The position numbers were made by a program, and so were the translations under genes. Below are positions 13,601 through 23,544 of a stretch of DNA of 64,000 bases, one piece after another (the stretch's first letter is position 1; each line of letters begins with the position of its first letter). Location: NCBI GenBank assembly GCA_023055355.1, contig JALJCS010000010.1, forward strand, positions 21,839,001 through 21,903,000, written 5' to 3'. This DNA is from Agelaius tricolor (lineage: Eukaryota; Chordata; Aves; Passeriformes; Icteridae). The notes under the pieces are model-generated. The model worked only from the letters and a program-made list of their open reading frames with translations. It made no database searches and had not been told where the DNA came from.

Positions 13601-13784
13601 CGGCAGCGGCTCGGCGGCCAGCACAGGAAGAGTTACGCTGTGCCAGGAATGGGTGCCCGTGGGTGCCCGGAGCCAGGGATGGGTGCATGTAGGTGCCAGG
13701 AGCCAGGGATGGGTGCCCGTAGGTGCCCGGAGCCGGCGGTACCCCCGGCGGGCCCCCTGCCCTCACCTTGCCGCTGGGCGCCAT
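1543..13784 (-). CDS. XRCC5: XRCC5 (Ku80) coding exons 1-7, 5' part of the gene
   Basis: Ku80 is the larger subunit of the Ku70/Ku80 ring, which binds DNA double-strand ends, recruits DNA-PKcs and starts non-homologous end joining in the nucleus. Seven exons were joined by matching translated segments to the Ku80 family: 13767-13784, 11577-11690, 10841-11024, 9112-9160, 7434-7556, 4605-4793 and 1543-1657. Phases agree throughout, giving 264 continuous codons, about 36% of the usual length near 732. This covers the N-terminal alpha/beta (vWA-like) domain and the start of the beta-barrel. Recognisable stretches are VVLCLDVG (res. 9-16), [10 protein letters not shown] (res. 71-80), [12 protein letters not shown] (res. 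82-93), [10 protein letters not shown] (res. 128-137) and [11 protein letters not shown] (res. 249-259). The start ATG lies in a CpG island and gives the short MAPSGK leader expected before [10 protein letters not shown]. Exon 8 onward lies beyond position 1. No frameshift or internal stop was seen. Confidence 0.97.
2224..2259 (+). repeat. Poly(A)-rich tract
   Basis: About 36 bases of A with three C interruptions, in XRCC5 intron 6. A simple repeat; no retroposon body was recognised upstream. Confidence 0.85.
4605..4793 (-). CDS. XRCC5: XRCC5 coding exon 6
   Basis: The acceptor TTTGTTCTTAG|T completes Phe163. The exon encodes [15 protein letters not shown], then [13 protein letters not shown], and ends in GGLEEIYTF. 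The donor is AG|GTAAAT. It covers the acidic, variable loop and the helix ahead of the beta-barrel. Confidence 0.96.
5283..5437 (+). mobile_element. CR1-type LINE fragment (3' end)
   Basis: The stretch reads like the 3' end of an old CR1 retrotransposon: a 'gagtctctatcactgcaaa' segment, then 'ggttagacaaacact', 'ggattgctccagatgact' and 'gttccaggcctgtgactct'. These occur in the order and spacing typical of CR1 tails in birds and reptiles. It is diverged, 5'-truncated and has no coding capacity. It lies in XRCC5 intron 5 in antisense orientation to the gene. The family assignment is from memory of the consensus, not a database search. Confidence 0.75.
7434..7556 (-). CDS. XRCC5: XRCC5 coding exon 5
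   Basis: Completes Ile122, encodes residues 123-162 ([17 protein letters not shown] and on to KKTETSLQF) and ends in TT|GTAAGTATG, a strong donor. The acceptor is TTTTAAG followed by a second AG; the downstream AG keeps the frame with exon 4. Confidence 0.96.
9112..9160 (-). CDS. XRCC5: XRCC5 coding exon 4 (49 bp)
   Basis: A 49-bp exon, too short to stand out as an ORF, found by looking for the family segment that follows GSAQAD. The acceptor is TTTTGCCTAG|TTC and the donor AT|GTGAGTA. It completes Phe106 and encodes [15 protein letters not shown] plus two bases of Ile122. Phases match exons 3 and 5 exactly. Confidence 0.94.
9876..10464 (-). mobile_element. Solo LTR, avian endogenous retrovirus type (copy 1)
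   Basis: On the minus strand this begins TGTCGTGGTTTCAGCCCAGC and contains CTCGTGGGTTGAGATAA, CACTGCTTCCCCAGGGCAGG, GTGTTCAGTCATCTCCAGGA and CAGAAAAGGCCTTGGCTCT, then ends near GTGAAGAAAA followed by TACCCCAG. The same blocks occur in the same order at 14211-14775 and in LTRs common in bird genomes. No internal retroviral genes are present, so it is a solo LTR. It lies in XRCC5 intron 3 in the gene's own orientation. Ends are approximate. Confidence 0.75.
10841..11024 (-). CDS. XRCC5: XRCC5 coding exon 3
   Basis: Sixty-one codons plus one base. The acceptor is TATCTACAG|GTTTTT. The reading [15 protein letters not shown] through [10 protein letters not shown] and [12 protein letters not shown] to GSAQAD is unmistakably Ku80. 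The donor T|GTATCC fits U1 poorly beyond GTA, but it is the only position consistent with the Phe codon completed by exon 4. Confidence 0.96.
11577..11690 (-). CDS. XRCC5: XRCC5 coding exon 2
   Basis: Thirty-eight codons, phase 0 at both ends. The acceptor is CTTTCCAG|GTGGCA and the donor CAG|GTGTGT. It encodes the first beta strand and the acidic turn of the vWA-like domain ([11 protein letters not shown]) and ends in KFVRRQ, as in other Ku80 proteins. Confidence 0.96.
13651..13740 (+). repeat. Minisatellite, three 30-bp units
   Basis: Three head-to-tail 30-bp units at 13651-13680, 13681-13710 and 13711-13740. Each starts gggtgc and contains ggtgccc/ggtgcca and a ggagcc block; the third diverges at its end. 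The last unit stops 26 bases short of the XRCC5 exon 1 donor, so the array lies in intron 1 at the edge of the CpG island. Confidence 0.9.
13767..13784 (-). CDS. XRCC5: XRCC5 coding exon 1
   Basis: This exon encodes only six residues (MAPSGK) and is followed by a good donor, AAG|GTGAGG, at 13766. Human Ku80 likewise has a very short first coding exon. The exon ends in phase 0. The 5' UTR must lie just above 13784 in the CpG island, but its start cannot be read from sequence. Confidence 0.93.
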
Positions 13785-14210
13785 GGCGCTCGTGCCGGGA
13801 CGCGGTGCGCCGCGCTCAGCGCTCCGCCCGCCCCGCGTCCCCCCGGGAACACGGCGGCGGCGCCTCGCGTTCCGCGGCGGGGGCAGCGCCGCCTAGCGGC
13901 GGACGGGGGCTCGGGCGGGGCCGCTGCCGGCGCTGCCGGTTCGGGACCGGCTGAGAGGAAAGCTGAGGTGGGCACGGCCGGGCTATGGGAGAGGGAAGGG
14001 AGATGTCGGGTGCCCCCCGCAGTCCTCCCTCCAAGTGCCACATCTCGCAGGCGTGGCTGTCATTTTAGCCGCAGTTCGAGCGGAGCGTAGCCCAGGACAA
14101 GCCCGAGGTAGGTGACTGAGGTCCATGAGGAGAGGCGGGTCCAGGGCAGGTGTCAGGGGCCCTTCTGCCCTGCTCTATCCTACAGCACCTCCCGGGCCCC
14201 CCATCCCGAT

Positions 14211-14775
14211 GTAAACCCTGCTGTCAGCCCAGCCCCACAGGCGCTCACTTGTCCCCCACCAGCAGCACTGGAGAGACAATCAGGAGGGTTAAAGCTGGAA
14301 AACTCGTGGGTTGAGGTAACGAGAGTATAATAAGAAAAGCAAGAGCCATGCACACCAGCAAAGCAAACCAAGGCATTAATTCACTGCTTCCCCAGGGCAG
14401 GCAGGTGTTCAGCCATCTCCAGGAGGGCAGGGCCCCAGCACATGTAATGGTGGCTATGGCCAAATATCCACACTCCATCACTCCAAACAGTCCCTCTTCC
14501 TCCTCCTCCTCCTCTCCCCTCTACATACTATCATGTTATATGGTCTGGAATACCTCTTTGGTCAGCTGGGATCAGCTGTCCCAGCTGTGTCACCCCCAAC
14601 TCTATTGGAGCATGGCCATACAAAAAGCAGAACAGGCCTTGGCTCTGTAAGCTCTGCTCAGCAATAACAAAAACACCTCTATATTATCAATCCCATGTTC
14701 AGCACAAACCCAAAACACATCCCCATACCAGGTGGTGTGAAGAAAATTAGCTCTAACCCAGCCAAACTCGGCACA
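14211..14775 (+). mobile_element. Solo LTR, same family as 9876-10464 (copy 2)
   Basis: The plus strand carries ctcgtgggttgaggtaa, cactgcttccccagggcagg, gtgttcagccatctccagga, tttggtcagctgggatcagc, aacaggccttggctctg and gtgaagaaaattagctctaa, ending near ggcaca. These match copy 1 on the opposite strand block for block, with scattered substitutions and a tcc-repeat expansion near 14497. There is no internal region. It sits directly beyond the XRCC5 CpG island, pointing away from the gene. Start is approximate. Confidence 0.75.
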
Positions 14776-17700
14776 CCTTTCCAGAGAGGCTGTCTCCAGG
14801 GCTCCTCAGAATCCCACAGGACACAGCCTGCTGGGGAGCAGCCATTCCCCTTCACCACTGGAACAGGGATTTCAGCTGCCCAGAGCATCCCAAAGTTGCA
14901 TTCTGCCCGTGAATCACCAGTGGGTCAGGTTTGTTTCATTAAACACTGGCACAACACTAGCTTTGTCCCACCATTAACAACAGAGAGAATTTCTGAACCA
15001 CACTGCATCCAGGCTGTTTGATCAAACTGGAACCCACTGATTTTAAGAAGTCCTAGTAAAATACATGCTATATCAGGTATATCTTGGTGCCCATTGGCTA
15101 TGAAATCATTAGAGATATATGAGAATGGCAAGTATTTCATCACTTGTATTTAGTACTTCTTGTTCTGCATTACCTTCCCTGTATCCTTTGAGAGTATCTT
15201 TACCAGTGTCTTTCACTCCTAGGTATATCTCAAAACTCATATATTATCTATAATTATTCTCAAAACAGAGCTCCAAGTGGGGATATTAGTGTAGCTACAA
15301 AAGAGTAAATCTTACATGAACACTTCAAAAATCTTGTACCAGAAGACGACCCTACAAACACAAGTGTTTCCTTTTTATACTGAGTGATGTCTGAAGACAA
15401 AAATCCCCTTTCCCTCCTTACTACACTGCCATGCTTTGGGAATACTGGTAATTGAGGGATTCTCTCTTCAAAGCACTTTGCATATCAAAGGAACAGAACA
15501 GCTTGGCAATGTGACAAACATTTTAGGGGAAACCTGTAGACAAAAAACCCCAGTCAGCTACTGCCAGAGAAAATCTTGCATTGTCTTCCTGAATGTCTCT
15601 AAGGAGATTTCAGATTAATCAGCCAAGGAAATCAGGCTGCTTACTATCATTATTATTATTCCTGATGTTATCTTAGTCCAAAAGCCCTCCCTTGGGCTCA
15701 CAACCAGGCAAACCCCACTCCAGCTGATTTCCAGCATAGCTTGAATTCTAGGCACAAGACAGGAGATGTGCACACACACACAAGGGAAGAATAGAGAAAC
15801 AAGAACTCATCAATTTAATCAGCAATAGCTTTTCACACACCAGCAGAAAAGCATTTTGCAAGGCATCATGATCAATGAACATTTTATTTTTATGCTGGGG
15901 TTGGAAAGTAAAACCTCAGCCCTGACTGCTGGAACAGAATATTGACATAAACCCCTTCTCTCTGACTCCTAGATTTGACAAGAAAGCTGAATCCCAGGCT
16001 TTGGTCCAAGCTCTTGCAGCTAGAGCTGTAATTGCAGACATTACTTAGGGAAACCCAATTTAGGCCAGAACTGGGAACCTCTGATTGCAGGTTTGTATGC
16101 CCAGCCCAGGTAGCAGTATCCCATTTCCTTACAAAGTCTGAGTAAAGCTAAAGACACCTATAACCATGAAACTCCATCTGTGATATTCCTATCCTTTAGC
16201 TCTCAGTCTGACATAAATGGGGGCTTTTAGCTCTCTGGCAAAACACATAAACAATAGACCCAAACATTTCCACCTCACACCTTCATGCTGCCAGATTTCT
16301 TCAGAGCTGTTTCCACCATTCAAAGGAAAACTGGTTAATCATTCCTGAAACAAACCTTAATCCACATTTCCTTTTTCCTTTGCAAGTGTGAACAGAGCTA
16401 CCTCATTGGTAATCATCAAATCTGACTAACCAACTTCATCTGGGGCACTGGGGCTTTGTTAGCCTGGATAAAGATTTGAGGTACTTTGCTTGTAAAAGCA
16501 TGAAAAAAAAAAAGGCTGTAATTAATTGTTTATTTCTATTGTATGGAATTCCAGTCTCTGGGTATAAATAATAAATATGTGACATCTCAGAGGACTCAGG
16601 ATCCAGAGCGATCAGCTGTAATCTCATTCACACCAAAGTGTGTCCCACCTCAGTGTCAGTGAGGTTCTCACTCATTCCTCTGCTCACTCCTTCTTTGGTT
16701 AATTCCCCCCAAACCAAGCCTGAATTAAGTAAGCACACTCCTGGGAAGGAGCAATGAATGGTCTGCTTTGTGCTTAGCTTCACTCAATGCCTTTACAAGG
16801 CAGCAAGGAAAATGGCTTTCCTGGTTTTTTACAAGAAGGAATGTATTACCCAGAGAGTTACAGCTGAGACCCAGCTGCTTATGGCATCTCTGCGCAAATG
16901 TAAATGGCTTAAATGTAAAAGTAGCAAGATTACTTGGCCTTTCTCCCTCTTTACCCACAGGGTAAGACTTTGGATAAATGCCTGGTGGAAAGATGAATAC
17001 CATAGCCATCTGGGATCTAGCCCAATAGCTTTATTGAAATGGATACATGAAGCAGATTTTTCTACAGAAAAATAGAATTAACTTTGCAATCATTACCTAT
17101 TCTTTGCCTGGGATGATACATAAAAGTGGGTGCTAACTGCAAACTGAGGAATTATGAACTGAATTTTTCACATATAAACAAAGCAGGGCAAACACACTGT
17201 GACACCAATCAGCTCTGTATTTCCATCAGTACAAGCTTGGCAGCAGGCTGGAAGACAAAGTAGATGGGAAATTGGCACCCAAAATGAGGCAGAGCTTGGA
17301 AGCACATGTGTTAGCAGCCTCCTACATTGGGCTTTGTGAGGTGTGTAGTTGTCTTCTCCCAAGAGGTCTTTCCAAACACCTGCTTGAAAGCACATGCCAA
17401 AACTGTGGTGCAGACTAACACTGGTATTTATTATGTCCGTTTAGGGATTTCTGATGGCTCTTCCCAAGGGATGCCATCCTAACTCAGTGTTTGCTGAGTT
17501 GCTTCTGTGGAATACACATGCAGGGAAAAGAGGCACTCTCTAAAGCAAAACTGGTCTTTGGCTTTGAGGTTCAACTCCAAGTCCATAGGGCTTGTTCTCT
17601 GTCTGCGACTCAACAACATCTGGCACATTAAAAACTGTGCCTTTAATAAACTGGAAAATAACTTCTAAAGAATCCTTTGAGGGATTTTTCAGTTTTCATC

Positions 17701-20449
17701 TCTTGGTCTATCTGCTTTGTCCATTTTCAGTTAAGTTCATGCAATGCAAAGAAATGAGCCTCTAAGAAAACAAAGACATTACTGCAGTAGGAAAAAATAG
17801 TAAAATAGGAAAGATTATACCCCACCATCCAACCTTGCATGAAAACACAAAAGAAAAACATAGGAAGGAGAGGTAATGAGTAAAGAGAGTATATTGACTC
17901 AGGGTGTGTCCTGCCTAGCACATTCCAGTTCAGGGGCTCCTGAATAGTGACAAATGGATCACAGCTGATAAACTACTTCAAAGCAGCACACCCAGAACTC
18001 CTAATCCCATAGAACTGCAGAGGAGAAATGGCTCTTCAAATTTCTCAGCATGGAGCTGAGAGACAGAGGCTCCATGTTTGCAGTTCTTCTCCTACTGGGG
18101 TGTCACTGTTGCTTTTCCTTGTCACTGCCCCCTGCCCCAGCTGCTGAATTTACAGCTTCGTCTTTCCCTTCTCCAGCTTATGCAGTAATTACACATTTCT
18201 CAGGCAGAAAAAACACCCCTTCCACTGGCTGTTGTACACCAGGAGAGGCCTTATCAAGTACCACAGAGAGGGAAAGCATGAAACCACAGGCCTACAGTGC
18301 TTACAGCCCATTTTCCCCCCATGTGGTTTTTTACCTTTTCCACACTGTCATGGAGTCACACTTGAGAATCACACTCTTCTGTAGCCTGCATGTTCTGTCC
18401 TGCAGAATTACTGCCCATCCAGTAGTCTTCCACCTGCTGGTTTTTTATTCCCAATGAACTAAATGGCACATATGTCTCACAAGTTGAATCCTGGTTTCTT
18501 TCCTCTTCCAATGCATTTATGAAATTTCAAAAATAATTTTTTTTTTTAGCTCTTATCTTCTTAGCCATGGTGCTTGCTATCCCCCTCATTCTGATGACAC
18601 TTCCAGATTTTATAAGAACTGTTTTGTCTTCAGCCAGGTCATAAAAAGGACACTGCACAACACAAGATGGCCGGTCCTGGGAATAACCACTAGGCACAGC
18701 TTAAGATATAGCACTCTACCTGCTTTTGCAGCTGTTTTTTCAGGCACCAAAATGCACAACACTTCCCAGCCTGCTTAGGAGAATACCATTTTAAACAGCA
18801 TCCAAGCCTCACTAAATAAAAATAAGGAAGGTGGGAGGATGATTTAACAACATTTGTCCTTAAATCCCCCTGGTTTTCTTTTTACTTATTATGTTCTGAG
18901 TACCTACTAAAGGCTTAATTATTTGCTACACTCCTTTCCACTCTCTAGAACCCAGAGAGCCTCTAACTCCCTGACACCTTTGCCCTCTCTCATCCCTTTT
19001 CAAAGTAGATACTATATTTATAATCTCACACATGACTTTCAAGGGAAATCATTAAAGCTTGCTTTGGCCAGTTTTATATTTGCCTTGGATGGAATTCACC
19101 TGGCTCAGCTGATTTGAAAACATCTCCACTGCAAAGCTCTGTCATTTCCTGTTTTATCTCTAATCACTTTTTGCTGCTGATGTTAATTGTGTTGCTGCCT
19201 GATTGCAGATGACCTTTGTAAATGGACAGTCTTCCACAGCTGTCAATTATTTAATTAGCTCAAAAGGCAGAAACATATGCTGTGGGTCCAAAGGTTTCAT
19301 CCCAGCTGAATCTCATGTAACTGTCAGGAGGAGACTGTTTAATGTAATTTCATTTTCTTTATTTATTTGTTTTTCTGTAAGAAGTAAAGAGAATATTAAA
19401 GTTGCAAAAGTCCAGCTCCAAAATAATAGGAATTTCTGACATTAAAGTTTCTTTTCCAACCTTAACCAAGTGTTTCTCTATGCTGTGATACAGATTCAAC
19501 TACAGGACCGGGTACTTTTTGACAATGTCATAATCTATTTCAATATATATTGGGATAAAGTTAGAGCTGTGCACTCAAGGAGTCATGAGACTCTTGCCTC
19601 ATTTGTTCCAAAAATTGGGAGACAGAGAGCGAAAGAGGAAATTCTTATGATTATGGTAACTAAATGGCACTTTAAGAATTAAACTCTGGTTTTGTTCAGC
19701 AGATTGCCTGTAATCTGATATAGGTATCACTTGAACCAAGTCTCTTACCAGTAACCACTGGTTGTGTGAATCACATTTTCTTAGTGCTCAGTTTGAGATG
19801 TCAGATCTGCATAAATGTTGAGCACTCACAGGCATTTGTGAATGGAGCTTCACTTTCAAAACAGAAAATGCCTCATTATGTTAAATGTTCAAAAAAAAAT
19901 CATCTGCAAGGGGCAGGTCAGAGGGGGACTGAGCTTTTTTAGACTTTCATATATTTTAAAATATTATGCCTTTGTCGCCACGTATTAGTTTATCAGCATT
20001 TATGTCACATGTTATTTATGTTTATTTAGAAAAAACAAACCCAAAAGTATTTTTGAGAAGAATGTATACGTTACAGTGGTATGTATTATTGAGAGATTGC
20101 TTTGCTCAACCTGTGAAAATGGGATTTGACTACACTCCCAAATATAAGGACAAGCCAAAATGCTGTATTTGCTTCTCATGAAACATTCTTCCATGGCCCA
20201 CTGTATAAGCCTGGCAAGCCAGAGAAAGAGGAGCATGAAGTCCTGAGGATGGAGATTGTTCCAGATTGCAGACCTACGAGGAACAGGAAGGAAGGGTAGG
20301 ATTCGTTTTATGTTCATATATTAAAAATTAGCATTACATAAATTCTTCGTATTTCCATTGCAATTTCATGGCGTGTGGACCTCTCTGGATGCATTTCTAA
20401 AGCAGAAAGAAGTACTGCAGTGGCCTTTTATCCCCGTTTTTCAGTTCAG

Positions 20450-20463
20450 CCGCTGGAGGGCAA
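20450..20463 (+). promoter_or_regulatory. CTCF-like motif (candidate insulator)
   Basis: The sequence ccgctggagggcaa fits the CTCF core well, with one clear mismatch. It sits in a small GC-rich patch (about 20440-20520) within AT-rich intergenic DNA between two gene promoters. Motif matches of this length occur by chance, so occupancy is only a hypothesis. Confidence 0.35.
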
Positions 20464-21060
20464 CGTGATCCCAGACACCAGGCAGAGGCAGCTCTGCAGC
20501 CCGCCGGAGTAGGGAGCGTCACCCAGCAAGCACTGCCGAACTGGAGAGGAGTTTCTGCACATGAATCTGGCAGAAATTAGGCAATAACAGCAGCAATAAA
20601 CCACATGCTCTTACATTTTACCTTTGAGGGAGGTCGATTTAAAAATTTCTTAATGCATTTAAAGTTTAGGATTGCTTCACGAGTTCTAAATCCGTGGATT
20701 AGCTAAAGGATTTCTGCAGGCAGTGATGCAAGAGCCACTCAGCCTGGTATCACGAGAGGCGAAATATTTCCCACTGCTAGGTAACTGAAAAGCCCCAGAC
20801 ATGTGTCTGCAGTGGAAACAACTCTGGCAGACTTTTCTGGATTAGTTGTTAAATCTGTTACAACAAATTATTTGTTTATTACATTTTATAGGACTATCTG
20901 CCTATGTAGGGTCTGATTTGAAATAGTTGGGCTCAACTGAGCTCCAGAGCACCTGAGTTCCTGGAGAAGACCAGAAGAGATCATGTCAGTTATATGTGCT
21001 TTGGGGAAAGCAACAGCCCAGCAAAAGTGCATCAAATAGTGTTTGGAAAAATGTTAAAGC

Positions 21061-21105
21061 CAATGTTTTATTAAGAGGTGGTAAGTACCTCTTAATAAAA
21101 CATTG
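21061..21105. repeat. Perfect 19-bp inverted repeat with 7-nt loop
   Basis: Left arm caatgttttattaagaggt (21061-21079), loop ggtaagt (21080-21086) and right arm acctcttaataaaacattg (21087-21105) are exact reverse complements with no mismatch. The identity stops abruptly at the outer ends. It is not part of a recognised transposon. Confidence 0.97.
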
Positions 21106-23479
21106 TGGCAGAAGCAGAATCTCATCCATCTTGCTCTCCCGGTGCCCTTTGTTTGGCAGCCCGTAGCACACCGCTGCCTGTGCAGTGCCTTTGTTGGCAG
21201 CCATGAGCACTGCAGCTGTGTTTGCAGGGGCTCTGCAAGGCGCTTTCATGCAGCAGATTGTTCAGGACAAGCGAGCTGGGATAACTCACTGCGTGAAGGA
21301 TTTGCTTAGCAGATGCACAAGGATAAGCCTTTAGTATCCTCCCCTTTGGTTTCATCCTGCCCTCACCAGCATCGTGCGTGTTTGCATGCACACACACACA
21401 CGGGCTGGCTAATAATCTAATTTAATCTTTGCAGCACAGGATTTTGTTCCTTATCCATTCAACTGTGGGAAGGGATGAGGAATCTCCAGCTGCCAAACAA
21501 GGCTCTTTCTGAGCTGAGAGGATCCCATTTTAAATTTCTATCTGTTTGCCTGCACCTGGAAGCAGATTGAATCAGACTGAAAGGATGAAATTTCGAATCT
21601 TTTGCAAAATATTTGCTTTAATTGCACTTTCGAAATGGAGCATTGCAGCATTGAGGAGGGGACGTCATGTTTTAATTCTTGTGAGTTTCCTGTTTGTACA
21701 GCTTTGGGGGACGAAGCAGCAATGTGAAGGAGGGAGCTTATATTTGAGAGGAAAGAAGGGATTAGGTTTGGTTTCTATTTGTGTAAATTGATGCTAACCC
21801 ATTACACTAGCAGATATGTGACAGTGTAGAGGCAGGGGAAGAATAATTTCAAGTTTTCCCTGTCAGTTATTTTATTGTTTCACAGAAATTCCTTGGAAGT
21901 CATCAAGATAACAATGAGTTCTGCAGGTTTTTTTTGTACTAGACATTCAAGACAGACCTTTAATTTTTTATAACGTTCTATTGAAATAAATGGCTAATTT
22001 AGCCAACAAAACAGACTTGGTTTTAGGGTGGAACTGGAGCCTCAGAGCAATCCTGCTGTAATCATGGGGCTGGCTGAAGTCACCACCATGTCATGAAACT
22101 TTTGCCTTGGAGCCTGTTTCGATATTAGAGTCCATTGCTCCAGTGGTGTTTAATCGCATTAGAGACAAGCCAGTGCTATAATCACTGTGAGTCACTGAAG
22201 GCAGCTCCACCAACACATATTTAGGGAGAACTGAGACACATTGTCAATGACACTGTGCGTGCCTTGGGATGATACTGCTCATTATAGTAAATATTTCACT
22301 TTTTTCTTTACTACATGCAGATACTATGAATTATTTCTGCTCCTTTCTTAGGTCACCTGCTCATTTGAATAAATTAATGAAGGTTAAACTTGCTTGTGTT
22401 TATTAATTCTGCATGCCATTTTTCCGTGGATAAAGTGTTAAGGAAAATCTCCATTATCATGGAAGGATATTCTCGTAATTGCCTGTAATTATAAGGGCAT
22501 CTCACTACAAATACATTTAAGTACATCATTAGAAACTGACACTTCGATACTTCAGGACAAGAATGTATTTTAGAAAGAAAGACTGAATAAAATGCATGCT
22601 CTCCTTAGGCTGACTACCCCAGGAGCTGTTGGATTCATGCCCAGCACTGACACTATAAAAGCCAGTCCCTTTATTTATGATATTTGGGGTGTTCGGATCA
22701 CAACTGCAGGTTATTCAGATAATCAGGCTAGAATAAATTAATCTATATTTGGGTTATATCCTAATGAGCTGGTTTGCTGGTATTTTGTAGTAGAAATAAT
22801 TGATTCTCTTACCTTATCACTGTAGGAGCAGAAAGAATTTGGCATATATATGAAGATAGTCTAAAGCACTTTCAAATATACTTGTCTTAATGTACATTAC
22901 TGCTCGAGGAACTTGTAATAAACCATGCTCTGGGGGAACATGTTGTCTGGGAGGTGGGGAGTTTATCCTATTTGCAGGCAGAATATACTATCGAAATCAG
23001 TAGTTATCCATTTTTATCTTGTAAAGCTAAGTGTGCACCTGGCAGAAATGGCTAGGACAAGGAACCCTAAGACAAGGAGATCACATCTAAGATTTGCATC
23101 TTAAGGGGCTCCAGGTCAAATTTATCCATGAAATATCTAATTTCAGTGGATACAAACCACAATGGATTTTAGCTGCTGTACTCTGGGAATAAGGTTTTAT
23201 GCTTTAGCACACTAAAAGCAAGGGCATTTTTTTAACACAGGGGAAAATGCATTGTTGGGCTGACTCAGGCATTCTCTGTATTTTAATGCATTCTGACAGA
23301 CTTCAGCTACCGTGTAATGACATGAGATTAGGAGAACTGGAACTTAATGGAACTGGGTGACCAGGGGGGATACATGACAGACCCTCAAGCCTCATTTCTC
23401 TGGACTGCTTGTATGTAATCACACTTCACCTGTTATGTGGAAGGATACGTGGATTAGCCCTTCCTGAATTTGATTCAAG

Positions 23480-23544
23480 CTCTCTTTTTTTTTTTTTCCT
23501 TTTTTTTTTTCCCTTTTTTTTTCCTTTTTTTTTTTTTTTTTTTT
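23480..23544 (+). repeat. 65-bp pure pyrimidine (T/C) tract
   Basis: A run of T interrupted only by C (ctctc start, then T blocks broken by cc and ccc) with no purine for 65 bases. It may be the degraded poly(A) of a minus-strand retroposon or a slippage product; no retroposon body was recognised next to it. Confidence 0.9.

Larger units (their letters stand above)
13590..14110. promoter_or_regulatory. CpG island and promoter region of XRCC5
   Basis: GC content and CpG density rise sharply here against an AT-rich background, densest at 13740-13960. A GC box (GGGCGGGG, 13913-13920), an Sp1-type site, lies about 130 bases upstream of the XRCC5 ATG at 13784. This is the expected TATA-less promoter of a housekeeping repair gene transcribed to the left. 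On the plus strand a good splice donor (CCCGAG|GTAGGT, at 14107/14108) would allow a divergent noncoding transcript, but there is no direct evidence for one. Confidence 0.75.

Noticed and set aside
13548..14090. 180-codon plus-strand ORF over the XRCC5 CpG island
   Set aside because: Its length comes from the GC-rich, stop-poor composition. It runs through the minisatellite and across XRCC5 exon 1 on the other strand, and matches no family.
18050..18457. 135-codon ORF whose start looks like a signal peptide (hydrophobic run FAVLLLLG, then Cys)
   Set aside because: No recognisable domain after the hydrophobic start, no CpG or other promoter signal nearby, and no splice partners seen. Most likely chance.
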